55,668 nt of DNA, from assembly GCA_900759015.1 (NCBI GenBank), contig CAAEUE010000018.1:1-55668 (forward strand), read 5' to 3'. This DNA is from Clostridia bacterium. Its GTDB lineage: Bacteria > Bacillota > Clostridia > TANB77 > CAG-508. Numbering within the stretch: position 1 is the first letter of the stretch; each line of letters begins with the position of its first letter. The notes under the pieces were generated by a model. The model saw nothing but the letters and a program-made list of their open reading frames with translations, was not told the origin of the DNA and searched no databases. Below are positions 41,877 through 48,951 of the stretch, one piece after another. Made by a program: the position numbers and the translations under genes.

Positions 41877-43508
41877 CTAGTATTTAAAATCTCCATTTCC
41901 TAAAAATTCCCTTAACAAAGAATTTGTTGGTATTAAATCTTTTGGTATTTCCTCAAAATATTGTAAAATTTCGCATAATCTTTTTGCTTCTGAATATTCT
42001 GGTTCAGAACTATCAATTTCCTTTAATAATGGTAAGGCCATAGGTTTCAATGCAGATATCTCATATACTAATGATGTATTAAACATAACATCTGCTTGCT
42101 CTTGATAAGGGAATATATTTTTTTGTTCTCCTCTATTTACAGATGGCCACATTCTTAAAGTATGAAGCGCAGAATATCCTCTGAATTGATAATCTCTTAC
42201 TATTCTTCTTATTAATCTTGAATCTGTTGTTGATATTCTATTAAAATAATCAATATTTAATACAGTTAATGCACTAATATATATTTTAAACTTATTTTCT
42301 TTTGGAATACTCTCTGTTAACTTATCATTCAAACAATGAATTCCCTCTATTACAAGTACATCATTTTTGTTTAATTTTAATTTATCTCCTCTATACTCTT
42401 TATGCCCTGTATGAAAATTAAATGATGGTGTTTCTACTTCTTCACCATTTAATAAGCTTAAAATTTGGTTATTAAATAAATTCATATCTATAGCATTTAT
42501 ATCTTCAAAATCATAATTTCCATTTTCATCTTTTGGAGTATCTTCTCTTTCTACAAAATAATTATCAACTGATATTGTAACTGGTCTTAATCCATTTAAT
42601 TCTAATTGTAATCCTAATCTTTGTGCAAAAGTTGTTTTACCAGAAGATGATGGACCTGCAATTAAAATAACTTTTGCATTTCTGTTTTGTGCTATCTTAT
42701 CTGCTATTTGTGAGATTTTTTTCTCGTGTAAAGCTTCATCTAATAAAACAATATGTTTTGCCTCTCCATTTTGAACCTTTGTATTTAATTTATATAATGT
42801 ATTTATATCTAATAATCTATGTATATTCTCATAATCTTGAAGTGCAGATAATAATTTTGGATTATCTACAAATGGTTGTAATTTTGTTATATCCTTTCTA
42901 TTTGGATATCTAATAATAAAACCATGTTTATATTTTTCTAATTTAAATATTTTCATATATTTTGTAGATATTGGCATAACACCATAAAAATAATTATAAT
43001 AATCTTCACAATAATATAAAGTAACATGGTCTCTTTCTTTTATATCTTTTTGCAATATTCCCTTTAATGTTTTATTTTTTTCGTAAAACTCATCTGCTTC
43101 TTCTTTGGTCATTATAACTTTTGTAATAGGTAAGTCTTCTTGAACTATTTCATGCATTCTGTTACTTACTGCCTCTAGCATTTCATCTGTAACTTTCATA
43201 TTATCAATTTCAAAAAACATAGAATTAGATAATTGATAATCTACAGTTAATAAAGCTTTTGGATATACTTCTGAAAATGCTTTTGCCATTATATAACTTA
43301 ATCCTCTTATATAAATTCTAAGCCCATCTTTATCTGATATATCAATAAATTTTATGTTAGTATCTTCTTTTAATATATGATTTAATGATTGTATTTGATT
43401 ATTGCAAATACATGCGATTACATGCTCATTACATTCTTCTTTAAACACATCAATTACTTTTTGTGGCTCTTGTATCTCTATAGTTTTATCTTTATATGTT
43501 ATTTTCAT
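41877..43508 (-). CDS. nucleoside (uridine-like) kinase with TGS and ThrRS-SAD-like domains
   Basis: 543 residues. N-terminal TGS-like ubiquitin fold (1-60), a threonyl-tRNA-synthetase second-additional-domain-like region (about 60-200), then the P-loop kinase with ILIAGPSSSGKTTFAQRL, SVDNYFVEREDTPKDENG and VLVIEGIHCLN. This architecture belongs to a clostridial nucleoside kinase group often annotated as uridine kinase. The phosphorylated nucleoside is not certain. It follows pflX in the same orientation and heads the RNHCP gene. Confidence 0.88.
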   Translation of the reverse strand: MKITYKDKTIEIQEPQKVIDVFKEECNEHVIACICNNQIQSLNHILKEDTNIKFIDISDKDGLRIYIRGLSYIMAKAFSEVYPKALLTVDYQLSNSMFFEIDNMKVTDEMLEAVSNRMHEIVQEDLPITKVIMTKEEADEFYEKNKTLKGILQKDIKERDHVTLYYCEDYYNYFYGVMPISTKYMKIFKLEKYKHGFIIRYPNRKDITKLQPFVDNPKLLSALQDYENIHRLLDINTLYKLNTKVQNGEAKHIVLLDEALHEKKISQIADKIAQNRNAKVILIAGPSSSGKTTFAQRLGLQLELNGLRPVTISVDNYFVEREDTPKDENGNYDFEDINAIDMNLFNNQILSLLNGEEVETPSFNFHTGHKEYRGDKLKLNKNDVLVIEGIHCLNDKLTESIPKENKFKIYISALTVLNIDYFNRISTTDSRLIRRIVRDYQFRGYSALHTLRMWPSVNRGEQKNIFPYQEQADVMFNTSLVYEISALKPMALPLLKEIDSSEPEYSEAKRLCEILQYFEEIPKDLIPTNSLLREFLGNGDFKY

Positions 43509-43559
43509 AGCATTCTTCCTTTCGTTTTTACTGCATAATATTTTATATTATATTATTAT

Positions 43560-44459
43560 TTAAGTCAAACTATTCTTAAAATCTGGTACATATTCTTCTT
43601 CGTGTTCACCTAGATCTTGCATATATCCATTTTCTATCCCAATTTCATATATATAATCTTCTATTTGTTTGTATTCTTCATTATTTATTTTTCTATTAAG
43701 CTCTTTTATCTGCTTTGCTTTATATGTTGGAAAATATTGTGCCATAATACTTACATAAACTTCTTTTCCTATATTATCTACAATCCATTTTAATACATTT
43801 TTGCTGTTTTCTATCTCGTTTGGCAAAATTAAATGCCTTATTATTAAACCTCTTTTTATTATTCCATTTTCATCTAATTGTGGCGGTCCAACTTGCTTAT
43901 ACATTTCTGCTATTGCTTTTGATGTTACTTCAAAATAATTATTTATCTTTGAATATTTTCTGCCTAATTCATTATTAGCATATTTAAAATCTGGTAAGTA
44001 TACATCTATATATCCTTCTAATAATTTTAACGTTTCTATGTTCTCATATCCATTTGAATTATATATTATTGGTATTTTTAACCCATTTGATTTTGCTATT
44101 TTAATTGCTTCTATAATATGATAAACATACATTACTGGTGTTACTAAATTTATATTATGTGCGCCCTTTTCTTGCTGTTCTATCATACTTTTTACTAAAA
44201 AATCTATATCTACTTCTTGCCCCATTCCTTCTTGACTTATTCTATAGTTTTGGCAAAATACACAATTAAAATTACAGTTTGAAAAGAATATTGTTCCAGA
44301 CCCATTTGTTCCACTTATACATGGCTCTTCAAACTGATGTAATGATACTAATGATATTTTTAATTTATCTGTGGCTTTGCATCTTCCTACTTTTCCTTCT
44401 AATCTATTTATTTTGCACATATGTGGACATAGTTTACATTCTTTTAATTCTTCTAACAT
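43560..44459 (-). CDS. radical SAM protein, PflX-like
   Basis: 299 residues. An N-terminal Cys cluster KECKLCPHMCKINRLEGKVG-RC precedes the radical SAM loop SNCNFNCVFCQNYRIS (C-x3-C-x2-C, about 67-74). The rest has NLVTPVMYVYHIIEAI and DVYLPDFKYAN, as in COG1313 (PflX, related to pyruvate-formate-lyase activases). The substrate is not known. No glycyl-radical enzyme gene is nearby. About 100 bases after the endonuclease gene. Confidence 0.82.
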   Translation of the reverse strand: MLEELKECKLCPHMCKINRLEGKVGRCKATDKLKISLVSLHQFEEPCISGTNGSGTIFFSNCNFNCVFCQNYRISQEGMGQEVDIDFLVKSMIEQQEKGAHNINLVTPVMYVYHIIEAIKIAKSNGLKIPIIYNSNGYENIETLKLLEGYIDVYLPDFKYANNELGRKYSKINNYFEVTSKAIAEMYKQVGPPQLDENGIIKRGLIIRHLILPNEIENSKNVLKWIVDNIGKEVYVSIMAQYFPTYKAKQIKELNRKINNEEYKQIEDYIYEIGIENGYMQDLGEHEEEYVPDFKNSLT

Positions 44460-44560
44460 TTTTCTACCTTTCTTTTTACGTTTATTAATTATTATACCTT
44501 AAATTAACAAATAAATGAAGAGACTAGATATAAAATATCTTTGCCCCTCCATTCTATACA

Positions 44561-44944
44561 TTAAAACTCTACAATAAATCTATTCATATTTTCACCTAAA
44601 TTTATTGTACTTTTATTTTTGATTTCATTTTTTGGAATTACATACATCTTTAAATCTGCATTTAGTATAAATAGATAATCTATATTAGTATTTATTAACG
44701 TTTTATATTCTTTTCCTTTTGTTCCTCCACAGCTTTTTAACGAAACTTGATATATGTTATTTTTAGTTTTACACCCTGTAGCCTTTACCTGTACTTTATC
44801 TAGCTTTCCGTCCTTTTCTATAACTAAATCATAATCTTGCGTATCATTTAAAGGAATAGATACTACATATCCGTTAGTTGAAAAATATGCTATTGCCATC
44901 CCCAGTCCTGAATTTCCCTTTTCTTTATTAGAAAAAAATTTCAT
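44561..44944 (-). CDS. group I intron-associated PD-(D/E)XK endonuclease
   Basis: 127 residues. KEKGNSGLGMAIAYFSTNGY then VSIPLNDTQDYDLVIEKDG and DKVQVKATGCK are the signature of this family (Pfam PDDEXK_5-like), whose characterised relative is I-SspI, the homing endonuclease of a cyanobacterial tRNA group I intron. Predicted active site: Glu8, Asp39, Gln52 and Lys54 (D-x12-Q-x-K). The gene is outside the intron, starting 68 bases after the intron-split tRNA-Tyr, in the same orientation and behind AAGGAG. It probably shares the tRNA promoter. It could still be a domesticated or unrelated nuclease; many stand-alone copies exist in Firmicutes. Confidence 0.78.
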   Translation of the reverse strand: MKFFSNKEKGNSGLGMAIAYFSTNGYVVSIPLNDTQDYDLVIEKDGKLDKVQVKATGCKTKNNIYQVSLKSCGGTKGKEYKTLINTNIDYLFILNADLKMYVIPKNEIKNKSTINLGENMNRFIVEF

Positions 44945-45012
44945 AGCGCTCCTTCGAACTTTTGTTTGTTTTTAACTTTAAAAATAAAATACAAGTTTAG
45001 CTTGTACTTTAT

Positions 45013-45321
45013 TGGTGGGCAGGGATGGATTCGAACCATCGTACTCAAATGAGAACAGATTTCTTACTACTATAGTTTTCACTACCATATACATGTTTGT
45101 AGTCTGGACTTTCTCTTTATCTTAAAATTAAGATACCAGGTATAAAGTCTCTACACTCGGAAATTTCTTTCCTAGCTCGGGATTGTCATCAGCCTTACTG
45201 TTAAGAGTTCCCCGAATTAGCCCGGTGTTCATCATATAATCACTTATATGAGCTGCAAGTTTAGGTTTTTGATAAACCAAAGACCACAGTCTGCCGCCTT
45301 TAGCCACTCGGCCACCTACCC
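45013..45321 (-). tRNA. tRNA-Tyr(GTA) interrupted by a group I intron
   Basis: Exon 1 is 45286-45321 and exon 2 is 45013-45062; the 223 bases between are the intron. Joined, they make an 86-base class II tRNA: acceptor GGGTAGG/CCTGCCC, D arm with TGGCTAAAGG, anticodon stem around CTGTAAA (anticodon GTA), a variable arm CTCA-TTT-GAG, T stem GATGG/CCATC with TTCGAAT, encoded CCA. The break lies between anticodon bases 35 (U) and 36 (A), so the tRNA is useless without exact splicing. No other tRNA-Tyr is in this window. It is 19 bases after tRNA-Met and shares its promoter. Confidence 0.92.
45063..45285 (-). ncRNA. self-splicing group I intron in the tRNA-Tyr anticodon
   Basis: All core helices can be drawn by eye (minus strand). 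P1: exon CTGT (45286-45289) with GCAG (45253-45256), including the U-G pair at the splice site. P2: TCATATAA-GTGA-TTATATGA (45232-45251), GNRA loop. P3: ACCGGG (45221-45226) with CCTGGT (45135-45140). P4: TTCGGGG (45210-45216) with TCCCGAG (45176-45182). P6: GGAAA-GAAA-TTTCC (45159-45172), GNRA loop. P7: GACTTT (45144-45149) with AAAGTC (45107-45112). P8: ATCTTAA/TTAAGAT (45119-45134). The intron ends in G (45063) next to exon AAA. There is no open reading frame inside. The compact size and tRNA location resemble subgroup IC3. Confidence 0.88.
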
Positions 45322-45340
45322 ATGTTATTAAATTAAAAAA

Positions 45341-45417
45341 TGGTGCTCCCTCAAGGATTTGAACCTTGGACCCACCGGTTATGAGCCGGTTGCTCTGACC
45401 AACTGAGCTAAGGGAGC
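45341..45417 (-). tRNA. tRNA-Met(CAT)
   Basis: Acceptor GCTCCCT/AGGGAGC, D stem GCTC/GAGC, anticodon stem ACCGG/CCGGT with loop CTCATAA, T stem CAAGG/CCTTG, CCA encoded. Anticodon CAT with an A72-type acceptor pairing that is not the initiator form, so elongator Met; a lysidine-modified Ile(CAT) tRNA cannot be excluded from sequence. Directly upstream of the split tRNA-Tyr. Confidence 0.93.
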
Positions 45418-45432
45418 CTGTCGACGAAATTT

Positions 45433-45461
45433 AGTATACTATTTTTAGTATAATATGTCAA
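45433..45461 (-). promoter_or_regulatory. sigma-A promoter of the tRNA-Met / tRNA-Tyr / endonuclease unit
   Basis: Minus-strand TTGACA (45456-45461), 17 bases, TATACT (45433-45438), 15 bases before tRNA-Met. It is the only clear promoter seen for the intron-containing tRNA and the nuclease gene after it. Confidence 0.8.
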
Positions 45462-45513
45462 TACTTTTTTTACTATTTTTTTATTTTTTTATAAAAAATA
45501 TCTATATTCATTT

Positions 45514-45554
45514 AAAAATACTATATTACCAGTTTTAGGTAATATAGTATTTTT
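45514..45554 (-). terminator. 17-bp terminator after the 45587-46537 gene
   Basis: AAAAATACTATATTACC / GGTAATATAGTATTTTT with a 7-base loop. It isolates the tRNA operon from the upstream gene. Confidence 0.85.
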
Positions 45555-45586
45555 TGATATATACTGTTGTAGATTTTACTACAATT

Positions 45587-46537
45587 CTAATTTTCTGATT
45601 TTCCTTCTGGAAGTGCTGGTACTTCAAGAACTACTCTTATACTCATTATATATTTAATTGTTCTTACAAATTTGCTGTTTTTAAATCTTTGCCATAAGCT
45701 TGGTTTAGCCTCAAATGTTTCTGATACATATTGTTCTTGTTGTGGTTCTTCTACTTTTTGAATTGTTTCTACTTTTGGTTGTTCTACTTTTTCTACATTT
45801 GAAGATTCAGCAATTGCAGCAACATTAACTTTCTTTTCTTTCTTTGCTTTTACTTTCTTAGCCTTTTGAACTGGCTCTACAACAGGTTCTACTTGTTCTT
45901 CTACTACCTCTTCTACAGGTGCAGGTATCTCTTTTAATGCATCTGCTATTTCAAGTCCGATATAACTTAATGCCTTTGATCTATCTTCTATTCTTTCCAT
46001 ATCTATTTCGATATGTAAATTTGATTCCAAATTAGATATTCTTGCCTTTAATAATTTTAAAGCATCTTTATAATGATCTGTTTCTTTGCTTCTACTTCTT
46101 CCGATAATTAATAAAGTATTTATTATATCTTCATCAAAATCATCTTGAGCTTCTTTAACTGCTTCTTTCCAATTTTTTTCTTTTGTTTCAACCTTCTTTA
46201 AAAGTTCTTTTAATTTTCCACCTAAACTTATATTTAATTCTCTTTGTCTAATTAAAGATTCTATTTGTTTAGTATTATCTTCAAATTGGCTTGTAGCAAA
46301 CTCGACTAAATTAAAAGCAGCATTATAAACACTTGCAGGGAAATTTTGTTTCTTTGGATACTCTACCAAATATGTTTTTATAGCTTCTACTAAATCCTTA
46401 AAATAAGTATCATCATCTAATTGAATGATTTGCTTCTTACTTTTAGGATTAATCATTTTATGTACTTTTTCTATATTTGATAATATCTTCTCCTCAGTTA
46501 TTACCATTCTAACATTTACTATGCCAGATCTAGACAT
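45587..46537 (-). CDS. hypothetical protein, 316 aa, with Glu/Lys/Val linker
   Basis: Start at ATG 46537, preceded by GAAGGAGGG; the frame is open further upstream but without such a site. The first 200 residues are helical (MSRSGIVNVRMVITEEKILS; many heptad-like stretches such as KLKELLKKVETKEKNW). Then a charged Pro/Glu/Val/Lys linker (PAPVEEVVEEQVEPVVEPV, KKVKAKKEKKVN), and a C-terminal amphipathic part (LWQRFKNSKFVRTIKYIMSI) that could touch the membrane. No family recognised. The upstream region carries three 11-base-spaced repeats. Confidence 0.65.
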   Translation of the reverse strand: MSRSGIVNVRMVITEEKILSNIEKVHKMINPKSKKQIIQLDDDTYFKDLVEAIKTYLVEYPKKQNFPASVYNAAFNLVEFATSQFEDNTKQIESLIRQRELNISLGGKLKELLKKVETKEKNWKEAVKEAQDDFDEDIINTLLIIGRSRSKETDHYKDALKLLKARISNLESNLHIEIDMERIEDRSKALSYIGLEIADALKEIPAPVEEVVEEQVEPVVEPVQKAKKVKAKKEKKVNVAAIAESSNVEKVEQPKVETIQKVEEPQQEQYVSETFEAKPSLWQRFKNSKFVRTIKYIMSIRVVLEVPALPEGKSEN

Positions 46538-46643
46538 GTAAATTCCCTCCTTCATCATACGTAAATTCCAAAAACTATGTTTATTATACATCTTTCTTCA
46601 TAATTCTACAATAATATTACCTTTAATTATTTATTTCATTTTT

Positions 46644-46675
46644 GTAATATAATTGTAATATATATGTAATATTAC
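46644..46675. promoter_or_regulatory. three GTAATAT direct repeats with 11-base period
   Basis: GTAATAT at 46644, 46655 and 46666, the last extending to the palindrome GTAATATTAC (46666-46675). One helical turn apart on one face of DNA, they lie upstream of the 45587-46537 gene and overlap the end of the TetR gene. They are a plausible operator, most simply for the adjacent TetR protein. Confidence 0.4.
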
Positions 46676-47238
46676 TTTTTAATACCTGATATAGCTATTT
46701 TCTCTATTTCTTTATACATTGATTGAATGTCTAATTTTTTCTCCGTTTTCAGTTTATATATTAAGCAAGAACTAGTAAGGCTAAATATTTCAGAAGCAAT
46801 CACTTCTGGATCTCTGTCTATAATTTCACCTTTTTCTATTCCTTCCCTAACAATTTTTTCTACTATATTTAAATATTCAAATACATATTGTCTACTTCTT
46901 TTATTTCTTTCTTCTTTCCCCCACATTTGGCTAAGAATTATTGTAATTAGACTCTCATACTTTACTATTACTTTAATTTGAATTAAAATTATTGCTCTTA
47001 TTTTATCTATATAGCTAGACACTTTGTCTGTTTTTATTTGAATACTATTTTTTAAAAGTTTCATTCCTTCTTCTACTAAGAAATTAAAAATTTCTTCTTT
47101 GCTAGAAAAATGATAATACAAAGTACCTTTTGCAACTCCTACTGTGGCAGTAATTTCCTCTATACTTGTAGCCTCATATCCTTTATCTGCAAATAATTGC
47201 ATAGCAGTCTCAAATATTTTTCTTTTAGTCTTATTCAT
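46672..47238 (-). CDS. TetR/AcrR family transcriptional regulator
   Basis: 188 residues from ATG 47238 (GGAG eight bases upstream; the ATG six bases earlier is too close). The N-terminal helix-turn-helix reads IFETAMQLFADKGYEATSIE then EITATVGVAKGTLYYHFSSK (about 8-50), textbook TetR. The ligand-binding part has no specific signature. Target unknown; neighbours are an unknown membrane-associated protein downstream and a 38-codon frame upstream. Confidence 0.88.
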   Translation of the reverse strand: MNKTKRKIFETAMQLFADKGYEATSIEEITATVGVAKGTLYYHFSSKEEIFNFLVEEGMKLLKNSIQIKTDKVSSYIDKIRAIILIQIKVIVKYESLITIILSQMWGKEERNKRSRQYVFEYLNIVEKIVREGIEKGEIIDRDPEVIASEIFSLTSSCLIYKLKTEKKLDIQSMYKEIEKIAISGIKK

Positions 47239-47347
47239 TAACATATCTCCTATTTCTTTTAAATTTTAAAATAAAGAAATTTCTAATTTTAGTCCATCTA
47301 CTTACTTTAACCACTAAATAAAATTTATTTGGATTTTTTTCTTCCAT
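47231..47347 (-). CDS. possible 38-aa basic peptide coupled to the TetR gene
   Basis: ATG at 47347 preceded by AAAGGAG seven bases upstream, a better ribosome site than that of many neighbours. The frame MEEKNPNKFYLVVKVSRW continues with basic and aromatic residues and its TAA overlaps the first codons of tetR. It may be a short protein or a leader peptide coupling translation to tetR. No family recognised. Confidence 0.45.
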   Translation of the reverse strand: MEEKNPNKFYLVVKVSRWTKIRNFFILKFKRNRRYVNE

Positions 47348-47401
47348 TGCTTTCTCCTTTGTACAACTTCTTTTTTAGTTTACTATAATTCTTCTTTTTT
47401 A

Positions 47402-48706
47402 TCAATAGACTTCTTCTAATTTTCCAATTAAATCTATACCTTCATCACCTATAATTTTTGTTGTAACTATCTTATTTTGCAAATTTTCCGCATTTTCTTT
47501 AATTTTTACCATTATATAATTTGTAGTATGACCTTTATAATAACCATCTTCAAGTTCTTCTATTAATACTTTTAAATTAGTATTAATATATTTTTTATTT
47601 TGTTCTTTTTCATTTTTATCAGATAATTCTATTAATTTTCTACTTCTCTCTTCTTTAATATTTCCATCTACTTGATTTGGCATTTTTTCTGCTTTTGTTC
47701 CATGTCTTGGTGAATATTTAAATACATGCATTTTATAAAAATTGATATCTTTTAAAAACTCATAAGTAGTATTAAATTCTTCATCTGTTTCCCCAGGAAA
47801 TCCAACAATAATGTCTGTAGTTAATGCGACATTTGGATATGCTTTTCTTAATAACCCTGTTGCTTTTTTAAATTCTGCAGTAGTATAGTGTCTATTCATT
47901 CTTTTTAAAGTTTCATCACAGCCACTTTGCAATGACAAATGAAAATGGTCACAAATTTTATTTAATTTGCTTAATCTACTTACAAACTCTTCTGTAATCA
48001 ATGTTGGCTCTAATGAGCTTAAACGAATTCTTTCTATTCCATCTATCTTATTTAGCTCTTCCAATAAATCTATTAATCCAACATCTTCTTTTAAATCCTT
48101 TCCATATGATGCGACATGAATTCCTGTAACTACAATTTCCTTAATTCCTTTTTTAGCTAATTCTGCAACTTCTTCTTTTACATTCTCAATCTTTCTGCTA
48201 CGTATACGTCCCCTTGCATACGGAATTATGCAATATGTACAAAATTGATTACATCCGTCTTGAACTTTTATTGCAACTCTATTTTTATCTGTATAATTTA
48301 CACTTCCAAAATCCACAAATTCTTTTTGATGCATAACATCTGATATATGTTCTTGTGGTTGTTTATTAGCTAAAGCTTCTTCTACATACTTAACTATTTC
48401 TGTTTTTTCGCTTATACCTAATATTAAATCTATATCTTTTATTTCTTCTAATTTATCTGCTGCTACTTGTGCATAGCATCCTACTGCTACTACAATTGCA
48501 TCTGGATTTAATTGCTTTGTTCTTCTAATCATTTGTCTTGATTTTTTATCGGAAATACTAGTTACTGTACATGTATTTATTACATAAATATCTGCTTTTT
48601 CTGAAAAATCAACCAATTTATACCCTTTTTCTAAAAAAGCTTGAATCATTCCATTCGTTTCATATTGATTTACTTTACAACCTAATGTATAAAATGCTAC
48701 TTTCAT
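47402..48706 (-). CDS. mtaB: tRNA methylthiotransferase MtaB
   Basis: 434 residues. N-terminal UPF0004 domain with VAFYTLGCKVNQYETNG, the radical SAM motif VQDGCNQFCTYCIIPYARGR (C-x3-C-x2-C, about 150), HLSLQSGCDETLKRMNRHYT, and a C-terminal TRAM domain. It adds the methylthio group to threonylcarbamoyladenosine-37 of tRNAs reading ANN codons. The KVNQYE start identifies MtaB rather than MiaB. No operon partner visible; palindromes lie upstream. Confidence 0.93.
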   Translation of the reverse strand: MKVAFYTLGCKVNQYETNGMIQAFLEKGYKLVDFSEKADIYVINTCTVTSISDKKSRQMIRRTKQLNPDAIVVAVGCYAQVAADKLEEIKDIDLILGISEKTEIVKYVEEALANKQPQEHISDVMHQKEFVDFGSVNYTDKNRVAIKVQDGCNQFCTYCIIPYARGRIRSRKIENVKEEVAELAKKGIKEIVVTGIHVASYGKDLKEDVGLIDLLEELNKIDGIERIRLSSLEPTLITEEFVSRLSKLNKICDHFHLSLQSGCDETLKRMNRHYTTAEFKKATGLLRKAYPNVALTTDIIVGFPGETDEEFNTTYEFLKDINFYKMHVFKYSPRHGTKAEKMPNQVDGNIKEERSRKLIELSDKNEKEQNKKYINTNLKVLIEELEDGYYKGHTTNYIMVKIKENAENLQNKIVTTKIIGDEGIDLIGKLEEVY

Positions 48707-48766
48707 TTTCCTTCCTCTTTCTTACATTTAATCGCTATTATATCAAGAAAATCTATTTTTTTCAAC

Positions 48767-48795
48767 AGGGAAATGGGGACGTTCTTTTTTTCCCT
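48767..48795. repeat. dispersed palindromic repeat, short copy
   Basis: AGGGAAA / TTTCCCT around GGGGACGTTC and a T-run. The core GGACGTTC is shared with the other copies; the stem has lost the ATTT arm. Confidence 0.65.
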
Positions 48796-48898
48796 CTTGA
48801 ATGAAAAAATCAGTTCAATATTATATTTATATACAATAAAAAAGGGCTGCTCTAAAATCCCGGAGTTATCTGGAATTTTAGGAATGTGCCTAAAACAA

Positions 48899-48933
48899 AA
48901 TAGGGATTCAAAGAACGTCCCCGAATCCCTATT
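48899..48933. repeat. dispersed palindromic repeat, copy between mtaB and cadA
   Basis: AATAGGGATTC / GAATCCCTATT, 11 perfect pairs, around loop AAAGAACGTCCCC. Between this and 48796 lies a further partial hairpin (AATCCC...GGAATTTTAGG). It also serves as the apparent transcript end of cadA. Confidence 0.78.
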
Positions 48934-48951
48934 AATCACTATCTTTTATTT

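Noticed and set aside
44945..45012. Nuclease reading frame continuing into the tRNA intron
   Set aside because: The nuclease ATG has its own AAGGAG site after the tRNA 3' end, and there is no open frame through exon 2 or the intron.
48703..48939. Minus-strand open frame of 78 codons upstream of mtaB
   Set aside because: It runs through two copies of the dispersed palindrome, has no ribosome site and no protein-like composition; an accident of the repeats.
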